Origin: an uncultured Cohaesibacter sp. | GTDB taxonomy: Bacteria > Pseudomonadota > Alphaproteobacteria > Rhizobiales > Cohaesibacteraceae | Direction: 5' to 3' | Length of the DNA: 64,000 nucleotides | NCBI RefSeq assembly: GCF_963682185.1 | Contig: NZ_OY821667.1 | Span: 788,109-852,108, forward strand | Shown here: in pieces, positions 45,910 to 55,065 of the stretch | Numbering within the stretch: position 1 is the stretch's first letter | How the letters are laid out: each line of letters opens with the position of its first letter | The notes under the pieces: model-generated | The model's input: only the letters and a program-made list of their open reading frames with translations | What the model was told of the DNA's origin: nothing | Database searches by the model: none | Position numbers and translations under genes: made by a program

Positions 45910-46947
45910 ATGCAGCCGACTGTCAAACATTTTGAAATCACAGCAAGAGATGGTCTGGTGCTGCGCGGAGAAGCCTTTGGTGACAGCGCCAACAAGGCAA
46001 CACCCCTGCTCTGCCTGCCGGGTCTTACTCGAACCAGCCGCGATTTTCATCCGCTGGCCGAGCGCCTCGCCACCGATCCGGACCATCCACGCTTCGTCCT
46101 TACTCTCAACAGCCGCGGCCGTGGCTCATCGGACTATGACAAAAATCCCGAGAACTACAATGTCATCACCGAGGCAAGAGACGCCATTGATGCCATCACG
46201 GCGGCTGGTCTGAATGAGGTGATCATTCTGGGCACCTCGCGCGGCGGCTTGCTGATGTTGGCCATCGCGGCCATTCAGCCCAATCTGATAGCCGGAGCCA
46301 TCTTCAACGACATCGGCCCCATATTGGATGCAACCGGCATTGCTCGCATCAAGACCTACCTGACGCGCTCCGAACCGGTCAAGACATGGGAAGACGCCGT
46401 CGCCTATGTCAAAACCGCCAACCACAAGCATTTCTTCGGGCTTGCGGAAGAAGACTGGGAGCGCATGGCCCGCATGACCTTCCGCGATGAAGGGGGCGTT
46501 CCGAAAAGCGACTTCGACCCCTATATCGCCAAGGCACTTGAAGGCATCGATCTCAGCGAAACCAAAATCGATCTCTGGCCACAATTCATGGCGCTTTCCC
46601 ACTGCCCGACATTGGTTCTGCGCGGGGAAACATCCGATATTCTTGCGGCCACCACAGCCAAGGAGATGGTAAACCGCCACCCCGATTGCCAGCTTTTCGA
46701 AGCCAAAGGGCATGGTCATGCCCCCCTGCTTTTCGTTGATTCTGTCAATGACAGGATTGATGCTTTTCTTCAGGAAGTAGATAGCAAGCGACAGGCACGA
46801 TTGCCACGAACCGATCCGGCGTGGCTATCAGAAGACGAAATCACTTATATCGCCGATCCAGACCGTCCATCGGAGCCCTCATCAGCCCCCTCCCCGGAAA
46901 GCGAACAGGATCTGATGGAGGACCCAATGGCGGGGTTGCCGATCTAG
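45910..46947 (+). CDS. Alpha/beta hydrolase
   Basis: 345 residues from the ATG at 45910; the longer frame from 45775 would read through the repeat and is rejected. The nucleophile Ser is in the LGTSRGGLL elbow, the oxyanion region is LCLPGLTRTSRDFHPLAERL, and the catalytic His is in the AKGHGHAPLLF segment near residue 270. A Pro/Ser-rich acidic tail of about 50 residues follows the fold. Substrate unknown. If the island were removed this gene would lie directly behind slt. Confidence 0.88.
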   Translation: MQPTVKHFEITARDGLVLRGEAFGDSANKATPLLCLPGLTRTSRDFHPLAERLATDPDHPRFVLTLNSRGRGSSDYDKNPENYNVITEARDAIDAITAAGLNEVIILGTSRGGLLMLAIAAIQPNLIAGAIFNDIGPILDATGIARIKTYLTRSEPVKTWEDAVAYVKTANHKHFFGLAEEDWERMARMTFRDEGGVPKSDFDPYIAKALEGIDLSETKIDLWPQFMALSHCPTLVLRGETSDILAATTAKEMVNRHPDCQLFEAKGHGHAPLLFVDSVNDRIDAFLQEVDSKRQARLPRTDPAWLSEDEITYIADPDRPSEPSSAPSPESEQDLMEDPMAGLPI

Positions 46948-47040
46948 CTTTGGTGCGCCAGCCAATCGTGATTGATTTGTTGTCCGTATAAAGCCGCAAG
47001 CCGATTGAATTCCAGAAACAATATCTCTAGTATGTCGACC

Positions 47041-47128
47041 GTCCCGGGGTGCCTGTAACCAGGCTGAGATGCACAAGGTGCGAACCCGTCGAACCTGATC
47101 CGGATCACACCGGCGGAGGAAGAGACGA
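47041..47128 (+). ncRNA. TPP riboswitch (THI element)
   Basis: The conserved core is complete: GGGGTGCC near the 5' end, CTGAGAT, ACCCGTCGAACCTGATCCGG, and CACCGGCGGAGGAAGA at the 3' side. It lies about 160 bp upstream of thiB and reads in the same direction. Bound thiamine pyrophosphate should switch off the thiBPQ importer. Confidence 0.95.
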
Positions 47129-47195
47129 AGCTTGGAACAAACCCAACCTTCTTCCACTCTACCCAATCCGGTCAATAGCTAGAGCATCTGATGCG

Positions 47196-47279
47196 AGAGG
47201 CCCGTTTAGCCCCGCGAGTAAGATGCGTACGACATACCAGCGTCACGCGCGGCCTGAGCCTCTGCGTGGCCTCTTTTTT
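47196..47279 (+). terminator. Possible expression platform/terminator of the TPP riboswitch
   Basis: AGAGGCC (47196-47202) can pair with GGCCTCT (47268-47274), which runs straight into TTTTT. A shorter GGCC/GGCC stem in between is an alternative. The T-run ends about ten bases before the thiB start, so it could stop transcription or hide the ribosome site. Confidence 0.45.
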
Positions 47280-47289
47280 GAGGAATGAT

Positions 47290-48312
47290 ATGAAAGCTTT
47301 GACCCTTTCTCTTCTCGCAGCCAGCCTCGGCCTGACAACGGCTCTGGTTGCAGCCCCGTCTGCCAATGCTGCCGACCAACCAACCCTTACCGTCTATACC
47401 TACGATTCTTTCAATACCGAATGGGGCCCCGGGCCAGCAATCAAGGAAGGGTTTGAGAAAAACTGTGGCTGCTCGGTTGAATATGTCTCTCCGGGCGATG
47501 CGACAGAAACCTTCAACCGCTTGCGCCTTGAAGGCGGTTCGTCAAAAGCGGATGTGCTCGTCGGCCTTGATTCAAACCTTGTAGCGGATGCGCAGAAAAG
47601 CGGCCTGTTCGAGCCCAACAGCGTGGCAGTTGAGGGCTTGCACTTGCCCATTGAGTGGGATGCCAGCACATTCGTTCCCTTCGACTGGGGCTATTTCGCC
47701 TTTGTCTATGATAGCGACAAACTCTCCTCCGTCCCCTCCAGCTTTGAAGAGCTGATCAATGCGCCTGACGATCTAAAGATCGTTATCGAAGATCCGCGCT
47801 CTTCCACGCCCGGGCTGGGTCTTCTGCTCTGGGTCAAGGATGTCTATGGCGAAAAGGCTGCCGATGCGTGGAAGCAACTGAGCCCCCATATCCTCACGGT
47901 CACGAAGGGCTGGTCCGAGGCCTATGGCATGTTTCTGGAAGGACAGGCCGACATGGTGCTGAGCTACACCACGTCGCCCGCCTATCATATCGCAGCCGAG
48001 AACAAGACCAACTACAAGGCAGCAGCCTTCAAGGATGGCCACTATATGCAGGTCGAGCTGGCTGCCGTCACCAAATCCAGCCAGAACAAGGACTTGGCCA
48101 ACGCCTTCCTGAGCTACCTTATTGGTCCTGAAGCGCAGACCATCATTCCGACAACCAACTGGATGTATCCTGTTGCCATGCCGGAGAGTGAATGGCCCGC
48201 CTCCTTCAAGGATCTGGCAAAGCCGGACAAGGCCCTGCTGTTTGACACAGAAGAGGTTCCCGCCATCCGCAAGGAAGCCTTGGACGAGTGGCTCGGCGCT
48301 CTTAGCCAATAA
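47290..48312 (+). CDS. thiB: Thiamine ABC transporter substrate-binding protein
   Basis: Periplasmic thiamine/TPP receptor, 340 residues with a signal peptide (MKALTLSLLAASLGLTTALV, cut near SANAADQ). Family segments include LTVYTYDSFNTEWGPGPAIK, GCSVEYVSPGD, VLVGLDSNLV, WGYFAFVYDSDKL and TPGLGLLLWVKDVYG. A GAGGAA ribosome site precedes the ATG at 47290. Controlled by the TPP riboswitch upstream and followed by thiP and thiQ. Confidence 0.95.
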   Translation: MKALTLSLLAASLGLTTALVAAPSANAADQPTLTVYTYDSFNTEWGPGPAIKEGFEKNCGCSVEYVSPGDATETFNRLRLEGGSSKADVLVGLDSNLVADAQKSGLFEPNSVAVEGLHLPIEWDASTFVPFDWGYFAFVYDSDKLSSVPSSFEELINAPDDLKIVIEDPRSSTPGLGLLLWVKDVYGEKAADAWKQLSPHILTVTKGWSEAYGMFLEGQADMVLSYTTSPAYHIAAENKTNYKAAAFKDGHYMQVELAAVTKSSQNKDLANAFLSYLIGPEAQTIIPTTNWMYPVAMPESEWPASFKDLAKPDKALLFDTEEVPAIRKEALDEWLGALSQ

Positions 48313-48344
48313 GAAGCCCAACATGTGAAAACGAGGGATAATGC

Positions 48345-49967
48345 GTGATCAGACAGGCAAATCATAAAGCCTTTGCCAATGGCATTCCGGCGCTTTTCGC
48401 CTTTTTGGCACCGCTTTCCCTCGTTGTCGCCAGCATCGGCGCTCTTTGGTCCATGGCGGCCCCCACGCTAGGCGAGACCAGCTCGGTTGGCAGCGCCTTG
48501 AGCAGCCTGTTTTCTGACGTTTATGTCATGCGCGCTGTTCGCTTTACCCTGATGCAGGCGGCGCTCTCTGCCATTCTGTCCGCGTTGTTGGCCATTCCTC
48601 TGGCCAGAGCGCTGGCAACGCGCAGCTTCCCCGGCAAGGCGGCCATCTTGTCGCTCTTTGGCGCGCCCTTCATCCTGCCGGTCATCGTTGCCATTCTCGG
48701 TTTGCTCGCCATCTGGGGCAAGAATGGTCCCATCCATACGCTCGTCTCAGGCATCGGCATCTCCGACTTTTCCATCTATGGCCTGTCCGGCATTCTGCTG
48801 GCCCATGTCTTTTTCAATCTGCCCCTTGCAACGCGTATTCTGCTGCAGGGTTGGCTGGCGATCCCCGCCGAGCAATGGCGCCTCGCCGCTCAGCTTGGCA
48901 TGAGTTCGAAAGCCATTGCCCGCCATATCGAATGGCCGATGCTCAAGGAGCGTCTGCCCGGCGTGCTCGCCATCATATTTTTGCTCTGCGCAACCAGCTT
49001 TACCGTGGTTCTCGCTCTGGGAGGAGGCCCAAAGGCAACCACCATCGAGCTCGCGATCTATCAGGCCATCCGCTACGATTTTGACCTTGAGCGCGCCGCC
49101 CTGCTGGCCTGTCTCCAGATCATCCTGTGTGCAGGCCTCGCTGTCATTTCCCGCCTCATCACGCAAGACCATGATACCGGCGAAAGCCTTGGAGGCGCGA
49201 TCCATCGCAGCGATCGCACATCAAGTGCGTCCCGTTGGGTGGATTGGAGCGTCATAATTCTAGCCCTTGCATTCCTTGCCATGCCCTTGGTGGCCGCGTT
49301 CCTGAGGGGTGTCAATGGATTGATCATGAACCCGTTTGATGCGGCGACCCTCTTGCCTGCGGCCTTGCGGTCAATCGCAGTGGCCATGGGGGCGTGCCTC
49401 GTCATGGGGCTCATCAGTCTGCCACTGGCCCAGCTATCCATTCATCTCAAAGGCAAGACCAGACGCCTTGTGGAGCTGCCCGGTTTTGCCATCATGGTCG
49501 CACCGCCCATCGCTCTGGGGGCGGGATTGTTCATTTTGCTGCATCAACATATCCCGATTGACCGACTGGCCCTGCCGCTCACGTCCCTGCTCAACGGGCT
49601 TCAGGCCGTCCCCTTTGCGCTCATTCTGCTCACCCCCGCAATGGGGCAGATCAAGCGCGACTATGGCAAGCAGATTCAGCAATTGGGCATGAGCCGCAAA
49701 ACGGCAATCCGCCTTGTCCATTGGCCATTGATGCGCAAGCCCATCGGCCTCAGCCTCGGCATTACGGCTGCGCTCTCCATCGGAGACCTCGGGGTCATTG
49801 CCCTGTTCGGCTCGCCAACCGCGCCGACATTACCGCTCTATCTCTATCAGCAAATGGGCGCCTACCACATGGATCAGGCCTATGGCTCCGGCCTCATTCT
49901 GACATTGGTGGCCTTTGCATTCTTCTTGATTTTCGACAAAGGACTGGCTGGCCGTGATAAGACTTGA
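48345..49967 (+). CDS. thiP: Thiamine ABC transporter permease
   Basis: 540 residues, two fused permease halves, the normal ThiP length. It begins with GTG behind GAGGGA. Each half has an EAA-type loop: AEQWRLAAQLGMSSKAIARH near 175 and KQIQQLGMSRKTAIRLVHWP near 450. About twelve hydrophobic segments are visible. Its last 14 bp overlap thiQ. Confidence 0.95.
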   Translation: MIRQANHKAFANGIPALFAFLAPLSLVVASIGALWSMAAPTLGETSSVGSALSSLFSDVYVMRAVRFTLMQAALSAILSALLAIPLARALATRSFPGKAAILSLFGAPFILPVIVAILGLLAIWGKNGPIHTLVSGIGISDFSIYGLSGILLAHVFFNLPLATRILLQGWLAIPAEQWRLAAQLGMSSKAIARHIEWPMLKERLPGVLAIIFLLCATSFTVVLALGGGPKATTIELAIYQAIRYDFDLERAALLACLQIILCAGLAVISRLITQDHDTGESLGGAIHRSDRTSSASRWVDWSVIILALAFLAMPLVAAFLRGVNGLIMNPFDAATLLPAALRSIAVAMGACLVMGLISLPLAQLSIHLKGKTRRLVELPGFAIMVAPPIALGAGLFILLHQHIPIDRLALPLTSLLNGLQAVPFALILLTPAMGQIKRDYGKQIQQLGMSRKTAIRLVHWPLMRKPIGLSLGITAALSIGDLGVIALFGSPTAPTLPLYLYQQMGAYHMDQAYGSGLILTLVAFAFFLIFDKGLAGRDKT

Positions 49968-50646
49968 TCACCTCTTCATCGCTCTTGATGATTGGCAAAT
50001 GACCGTGAGCCTCACGGTCAAGGCCGGCAGTTTCTGCGCACTCATCGGACCATCCGGTGCGGGCAAGAGCACCATCCTTAACGCCATTGCCGGCTTTCTG
50101 CCACACGGGTCAGGCCAAGTCTTTATCGATGGGCAGGACATGGCCTCTCTCGCACCGGCAGACAGGCCCGTTTCGATGCTGTTTCAGGACCATAATCTGT
50201 TCAACCACATGACGGTCGCCCAGAATGTCGCGCTTGGCATCAACCCGACACTCAAGCTGAATAAACAGCAATGGCAAAAGGTCCATGATGCATTGGATCA
50301 GGTGGAACTGAGCGGAATGGCAGAGCGCCTGCCCCGAGCGCTTTCGGGTGGTCAGCGTCAACGCGCCAGCCTTGCGCGGGCCATTCTCAGAGAACGCCCC
50401 GTTCTGCTATTGGATGAACCCTTTGCTGCCCTTGGTCCGGCCTTGCGCAAGGATATGCTCAAGCTGGTCAGCACATTGGCCGAAAAGAATGGACAGACCA
50501 TCATCATGGTGACCCACCACCCCGAAGACGCTCGTCTCGCTGCAGACCAGACAGCGCTGGTTCAGGATGGCGCCATCGCTCAGGTTGGCCCGAGCGAAAC
50601 TTTTTTCGCAAGCCCCACCGAGGCCCTCAAGGCCTATATGGGCTGA
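49954..50646 (+). CDS. thiQ: Thiamine ABC transporter ATP-binding protein
   Basis: 230 residues, a compact ATPase. Walker A GPSGAGKST, Q-loop MLFQDHNLFNHMTV, signature ALSGGQRQRASLARAI, Walker B VLLLDEPFAALGPALR, and H-loop MVTHHPEDA. The GTG start lies inside the end of thiP, indicating coupling. Last gene of the riboswitch-controlled operon. Confidence 0.95.
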   Translation: MIRLDHLFIALDDWQMTVSLTVKAGSFCALIGPSGAGKSTILNAIAGFLPHGSGQVFIDGQDMASLAPADRPVSMLFQDHNLFNHMTVAQNVALGINPTLKLNKQQWQKVHDALDQVELSGMAERLPRALSGGQRQRASLARAILRERPVLLLDEPFAALGPALRKDMLKLVSTLAEKNGQTIIMVTHHPEDARLAADQTALVQDGAIAQVGPSETFFASPTEALKAYMG

Positions 50647-50705
50647 TCAACCGGCTGATCCGCAGGTAAAGCCTCAAGCAAGAGCCTAGGCGACACTATG
50701 GCTGA

Positions 50706-51035
50706 CTATTCTGCCGCCACGATCGTCAGGTCATCAAGCACTTCGAAGCATTCCAGCACCGGCGGACCGGCATATTCGACCGGGTTTTCATTTTTCGGTT
50801 TGCCGTGAGAAGAGCGGAACTGAGCCGATTTCGTCCAGCCGATGAAGTCCTCCTTGTCCTGCCACAGGGCGTGGGAAGCAAACAGCACATAGCCATCGCT
50901 TTCCTCGCCCTTGAGCAAATCAAAGCGCACAAAGCCCTCCCGCTCCAGCAACTTGCTCTCGCGTGACCGCCAAACCTCTTCAAAAGCCTCTTCAAAGCCG
51001 ACTTTCACCCGAAACCGGTTCATCACCAGATACAT
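50706..51035 (-). CDS. Antibiotic-biosynthesis-monooxygenase-type protein (heme-degrading HmoB-like)
   Basis: 109 residues with an ABM ferredoxin-like fold: MYLVMNRFRVKVGFEEAFEE at the start, SKLLEREGFVRFDLLKGEES, and HALWQDKEDFIGWTKSAQFRSSH. This pattern matches small heme-degrading monooxygenases (HmoB/IsdG-like), but the single His after the FRS segment does not settle activity. A GAGAGGCG ribosome site precedes the ATG. It is convergent with thiQ. Confidence 0.8.
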   Translation of the reverse strand: MYLVMNRFRVKVGFEEAFEEVWRSRESKLLEREGFVRFDLLKGEESDGYVLFASHALWQDKEDFIGWTKSAQFRSSHGKPKNENPVEYAGPPVLECFEVLDDLTIVAAE

Positions 51036-51141
51036 ATCGCCTCTCCTCGTTCAAAATCATACGGAGAAAACCATATGGACAGAGAGAGCCATCGGCAAGT
51101 TAAACTGCGTTCATCTAGGCCCGCCCGTCAAAGCCTTAAGC

Positions 51142-51178
51142 AAAAAGAAAAAGCCCGCCGGGAATGTTCCCGACGGGC
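51142..51178 (-). terminator. Intrinsic terminator of the dpp operon
   Basis: On the reverse strand GCCCGTCGGGAA / TTCCCGGCGGGC forms a 12-bp stem (one G-T pair) with a two-base turn, followed by TTTTTCTTTTTG. It lies 28 bp past the dppF stop. Confidence 0.9.
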
Positions 51179-51205
51179 CAAACATCACAAATCGCACAGG
51201 AGCAA

Positions 51206-52051
51206 TTAGGCTGTTTCTTTATGCGCATTCACACGCGCACGAATGGATTCGATGCTCGTCTTTGGCGTCGCGGCCAGCAGTGTCTTGGTATAGTCATGCT
51301 GCGGATTGGCAAAGATCTCATCCCGCGTAGCGCTCTCAACGATCTCGCCAAAATACATCACCATCACACGGTCAGCGAAATATTTCACCACGCTGAGGTC
51401 ATGAGAGATGAACAGGTAGGAGAGATTGAACTCTTCCTGCAAATCTTTGAGAAGGTTGAGAATCTGCGCCTGAATGGATAGGTCGAGCGCCGATACCGGC
51501 TCATCCAGAACCAGCATGCGCGGATTGAGCATCAAGGCGCGCCCGATGGCAATACGCTGACGCTGACCACCAGAGAACATATGCGGATAACGCCCGAAAT
51601 GCTCTTTTTGTAGGCCCACCTTGAGCAACATATCCATCGCCTTCTGGCGCCGTTCTTCGGCAGGCATCTCGGGATTGTTGATCTTGAGCGGCTCTTCAAG
51701 CACGGCTCCGACCTTCTGGCGTGGATTGAGAGACCCATAGGGGTTCTGGAACACGATCTGAATCCGGCGGCGCATCTCAGCAGACACCTTCTTCTTGGCG
51801 ATGTTCACCGGATTGCCCCTGATGAGCAATTCCCCATCGGTCTGCGCATCAATAAGGGTCAGAATGCGGGCCAGAGTGGATTTACCACAGCCGGATTCAC
51901 CAACCAGAGCCAGCGTTTCCCCGCGATAGAGATCGAAGTCGATGCCCTTGAGCGCATGCACGGTTTCGGTTTTGCCAAAGAGGCCACCGGCAGACACATA
52001 GTCCCGTGTGATCCCGCGGGCGCTGAGAATTATTTCCTGATTGTCACTCAT
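51206..52051 (-). CDS. dppF: Dipeptide ABC transporter ATP-binding protein
   Basis: 281 residues, second ATPase of the importer. Walker [11 protein letters not shown]-loop [16 protein letters not shown], signature [15 protein letters not shown], Walker [13 protein letters not shown], and H-loop [11 protein letters not shown]-terminus lacks the usual four-Cys cluster seen in some relatives. Its start overlaps the dppD stop by four bases. Couples ATP to uptake of dipeptides with DppB and DppC. Confidence 0.93.
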   Translation of the reverse strand: MSDNQEIILSARGITRDYVSAGGLFGKTETVHALKGIDFDLYRGETLALVGESGCGKSTLARILTLIDAQTDGELLIRGNPVNIAKKKVSAEMRRRIQIVFQNPYGSLNPRQKVGAVLEEPLKINNPEMPAEERRQKAMDMLLKVGLQKEHFGRYPHMFSGGQRQRIAIGRALMLNPRMLVLDEPVSALDLSIQAQILNLLKDLQEEFNLSYLFISHDLSVVKYFADRVMVMYFGEIVESATRDEIFANPQHDYTKTLLAATPKTSIESIRARVNAHKETA

Positions 52052-52902
52052 ACCGCTGGACTATCCTCTTTGCTGTAGGATGAGGCAAAATCGCTCACTG
52101 TGGGCAAGCGATCCCCTTCGGCCCGTTCAGGCAGGGCAGAAAGCAGAGCCTTGGTGTAGGGATGCTTAGGAGCTTCGAAAAGCTCCAGCACACCGGATTC
52201 TTCCATCTGCTCACCGTTATACTGAACCACAACCCGATCCGCCGTTTCGGCCACCACTCCCATGTCATGGGTAATCATGATGAGGCCCATATGACGCTCG
52301 GCCTGAATGCGCATCAGCAGATCAAGGATCTGCTTCTGAATGGTCACATCCAGCGCTGTCGTCGGCTCATCCGCAATCAGAAGCTTCGGCTGACAGGCAA
52401 TCGCCATGGCAATCATGACACGCTGGCACTGACCACCAGACATCTGGTGCGGAAAACTCGACAGGCGTTTTTCTGGCGTGGGAATACCCACAGCTTCGAG
52501 CAGTTCGATCGTGCGGGTGCGAATGGCCTTGCCGCGCAGATTGAGATGCGTTTTCAGCACCTCCCCAATCTGGAAGCCAACCGTAAAGCACGGATTGAGG
52601 CTTGCGATAGGCTCCTGAAAGATCATCGAAATGTCTTTGCCGATGATGGAGCGCCGTTCCTTGGGGCTGACTGTCTTGAGGTCACGACCATCAAACGACA
52701 TGACGTCGGCTTTCACCGTCGCACTATCAGGCAGCAACCCCATCGTTGCCAGCATGGCCACGGATTTGCCCGAACCGGACTCCCCGACAATAGCCAGCAC
52801 TTCGCCCTTGTCGACCGTGTAATCCACCCCCTTGAGCGCACGAAACGGGCCCATGGCAGTGTCAAATTCAACGGTCAGATTTCTGATTTCCAACAAACTC
52901 AT
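52048..52902 (-). CDS. dppD: Dipeptide ABC transporter ATP-binding protein
   Basis: 284 residues. Walker [11 protein letters not shown]-loop [16 protein letters not shown], signature [15 protein letters not shown], Walker [17 protein letters not shown]-loop [15 protein letters not shown] Cys replaces the usual Gln/Arg in the signature end (GGQCQR), a small deviation. Overlaps dppF by four bases; 13 bp after dppC. Confidence 0.93.
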   Translation of the reverse strand: MSLLEIRNLTVEFDTAMGPFRALKGVDYTVDKGEVLAIVGESGSGKSVAMLATMGLLPDSATVKADVMSFDGRDLKTVSPKERRSIIGKDISMIFQEPIASLNPCFTVGFQIGEVLKTHLNLRGKAIRTRTIELLEAVGIPTPEKRLSSFPHQMSGGQCQRVMIAMAIACQPKLLIADEPTTALDVTIQKQILDLLMRIQAERHMGLIMITHDMGVVAETADRVVVQYNGEQMEESGVLELFEAPKHPYTKALLSALPERAEGDRLPTVSDFASSYSKEDSPAV

Positions 52903-52915
52903 CGTGTCAATCTCC

Positions 52916-53824
52916 CTATGACCGTTTCAATTTCGGATCGAGCGCATCGCGCAATCCGTCGCCAATCAGGTTGATTGCAAGCACGGTGACCAGAATGGAG
53001 ACACCCGGGAAAGTAACAACCCACCAGGCACGCAGAATGAATTCGCGCGCCTCGGCCAGCATGGTGCCCCATTCAGGGGTTGGTGGCTGAGCCCCCATAC
53101 CAAGGAAGCCAAGAGCCGCGATATCAAGGATGGCGCTGGAGAAAGACAGCGTCGCCTGAACGATGAGCGGCGCAGTACAGTTTGGCAGAATGGTCAGGAA
53201 CATTAGCCGGAGCGAACTGGCACCGGACACCCGGGCCGCCACGACATATTCCCGATCCCGCTCGGCCATCACCGCTGCACGCGTCAAGCGTACGAAATGA
53301 GGTTGATAGACAATCGCAATCGCGATCATCGCGTTGAGCAATCCCGGACCAAGCAGGGCCACCATCACCAACGCGAGCAGCAAGCTTGGGAAGGCCAGAA
53401 TGATGTCCATGATGCGCATCACGATGGTATCGACAACACCACCATAATAGCCGGCGACCAGACCAAGGATAATCCCGCCGACCAGCGCGATGACAACAAC
53501 AACAATGCCGACAAACAGCGAGAAGCGCGATCCGATAACGAGGCGGGACAGAATATCGCGGCCGACAGCATCCGTACCCAGCAAAAAGGAACTGTTGCCC
53601 CCTTCGGCCCAGGCTGGCGGCACCAGCAAAGCATCGCGATACTGCATTGTTGCATCATGCGGTGTGATGTAGGGAGCGAACAAAGCCAGCAGCACCAGCG
53701 CCAGAAAGACGAACAATCCAAGCACCGCGCCACGGTTTTCGCTGAAATAGAACCAGAATTCCTTAAGCACAGCTTTGGTAGACTGGCGAGAAACAGTCTC
53801 AATGAGTTGAGTGGTATCAGTCAT
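52916..53824 (-). CDS. dppC: Dipeptide ABC transporter permease
   Basis: 302 residues from the ATG at 53824; the frame to 53884 would overlap dppB. N-terminal segment [20 protein letters not shown], then periplasmic [40 protein letters not shown], and EAA-type [20 protein letters not shown]. Classic DppC layout with about six helices. 10 bp after dppB. Confidence 0.94.
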   Translation of the reverse strand: MTDTTQLIETVSRQSTKAVLKEFWFYFSENRGAVLGLFVFLALVLLALFAPYITPHDATMQYRDALLVPPAWAEGGNSSFLLGTDAVGRDILSRLVIGSRFSLFVGIVVVVIALVGGIILGLVAGYYGGVVDTIVMRIMDIILAFPSLLLALVMVALLGPGLLNAMIAIAIVYQPHFVRLTRAAVMAERDREYVVAARVSGASSLRLMFLTILPNCTAPLIVQATLSFSSAILDIAALGFLGMGAQPPTPEWGTMLAEAREFILRAWWVVTFPGVSILVTVLAINLIGDGLRDALDPKLKRS

Positions 53825-53834
53825 GGCTTCTCTC

Positions 53835-54842
53835 CTAGCGGTGCCGAATGCGTGGGTTGATAAGGCCATAGAGCAGATCAACAATGAGGTTGACCAGCAT
53901 GACCATCATCGCAATCATCAGAAGGCCACCCTGGACCACCTGATAATCTCGCCGGGAGATACTGTCGACCATCCACTTGCCGATGCCGGGCCAGGAGAAA
54001 ATCGTCTCGGTCAGGATCGCACCTGCCATCAGCACACCGACCTGTAGGCCGATGGTCGTCACCACCGGAATCAGCGCGTTGCGCAGAGCATGCATGCCAA
54101 CCACCCGAACGCGTCTCAATCCCTTCGCGCGCGCTGTGCGCACATAATCTTCGCCCAGAACTTCAAGCATCGCCGAGCGCGTCTGACGCGCAATCACGGC
54201 CATTGGAATGGTCGCAAGAACGATGGAAGGCAGAACCAGGTGCGAAAAGGCCGATTCAAAAGCCCCCACCTGATCGGACAAAAGCGAGTCGATCAACATG
54301 AATCCGGTCACCGGTTCAAAGAAATACATAACGGAAATGCGCCCCGAAACCGGCGTCCATTCCAGCCAGCCGGAGAACACGATGATAGCCAGCAGCGCCC
54401 ACCAGAAAATCGGCATGGAATAACCGACAAGGGCACTCGTCATGACCGAATAGTCAAAGACAGAACCGCGCTTCACCGCAGCAATCACGCCAGCGGGAAT
54501 GCCAATGACAACCGCAATGACAATCGCCACAAAGGACAATTCAAGGGTCGCAGGGAACAGCGCAAAAAACTCGTCCCATACTGGACGACGCGTCACCATG
54601 GACATTCCAAAATCACCATGAAACAGGCCTGTCAGATAATGGAAATACTGGATGAGCACCGGTTGATCGAAACCAAAAGCATGCTGTAATTCGGCATAGC
54701 GCTCAGCGGAAATACCGCGCTCGCCTGCCAGCAGCAGGATTGGGTCACCCGGCAAAAGCCGGATAAAGAAGAACGCAACAAGCGTCACGCCGACAAAGGT
54801 TGGAATTAGCATTCCAACCCGGCGCAGGATAAAACCAAACAT
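53835..54842 (-). CDS. dppB: Dipeptide ABC transporter permease
   Basis: 335 residues. N-terminus MFGFILRRVGMLIPTFVGVT, a normal DppB start, then RLLPGDPILLLAGERG and YFHYLTGLFHGDFGMSMVTR. EAA loop YVRTARAKGLRRVRVVGMHA, and C-terminal FSWPGIGKWMVDSISRRDYQ. Lies about 220 bp downstream of dppA with a terminator-like hairpin between. Confidence 0.94.
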   Translation of the reverse strand: MFGFILRRVGMLIPTFVGVTLVAFFFIRLLPGDPILLLAGERGISAERYAELQHAFGFDQPVLIQYFHYLTGLFHGDFGMSMVTRRPVWDEFFALFPATLELSFVAIVIAVVIGIPAGVIAAVKRGSVFDYSVMTSALVGYSMPIFWWALLAIIVFSGWLEWTPVSGRISVMYFFEPVTGFMLIDSLLSDQVGAFESAFSHLVLPSIVLATIPMAVIARQTRSAMLEVLGEDYVRTARAKGLRRVRVVGMHALRNALIPVVTTIGLQVGVLMAGAILTETIFSWPGIGKWMVDSISRRDYQVVQGGLLMIAMMVMLVNLIVDLLYGLINPRIRHR

Positions 54843-55020
54843 ATATATTATCAGTCCGGTTGAGAGAAGGTCTTTACGCCTTCCCTGTCAGTTTAGCAGC
54901 CATATTGCACATCTCTTATTTGTATTCCTCAGGATAAACCCTGATTTTTTTTGTCGAGAGGCAAGTTTTTTCCAAGCCGTTATTTAGCGGAGCATATCGC
55001 GATGATCCATAGACTTGATA

Positions 55021-55052
55021 CAAAAAGGGTGGAGGCAGGAAATCCCGCCACC
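55021..55052 (-). terminator. Hairpin with T-run between dppA and dppB, probable attenuator
   Basis: On the reverse strand GGTGG ... CCACC closes a 25-nt hairpin (one internal mismatch) followed by CTTTTTG, 14 bp past the dppA stop. Partial readthrough would give more binding protein than membrane subunits. Confidence 0.85.
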
Positions 55053-55065
55053 ACCAATTTCCGAT

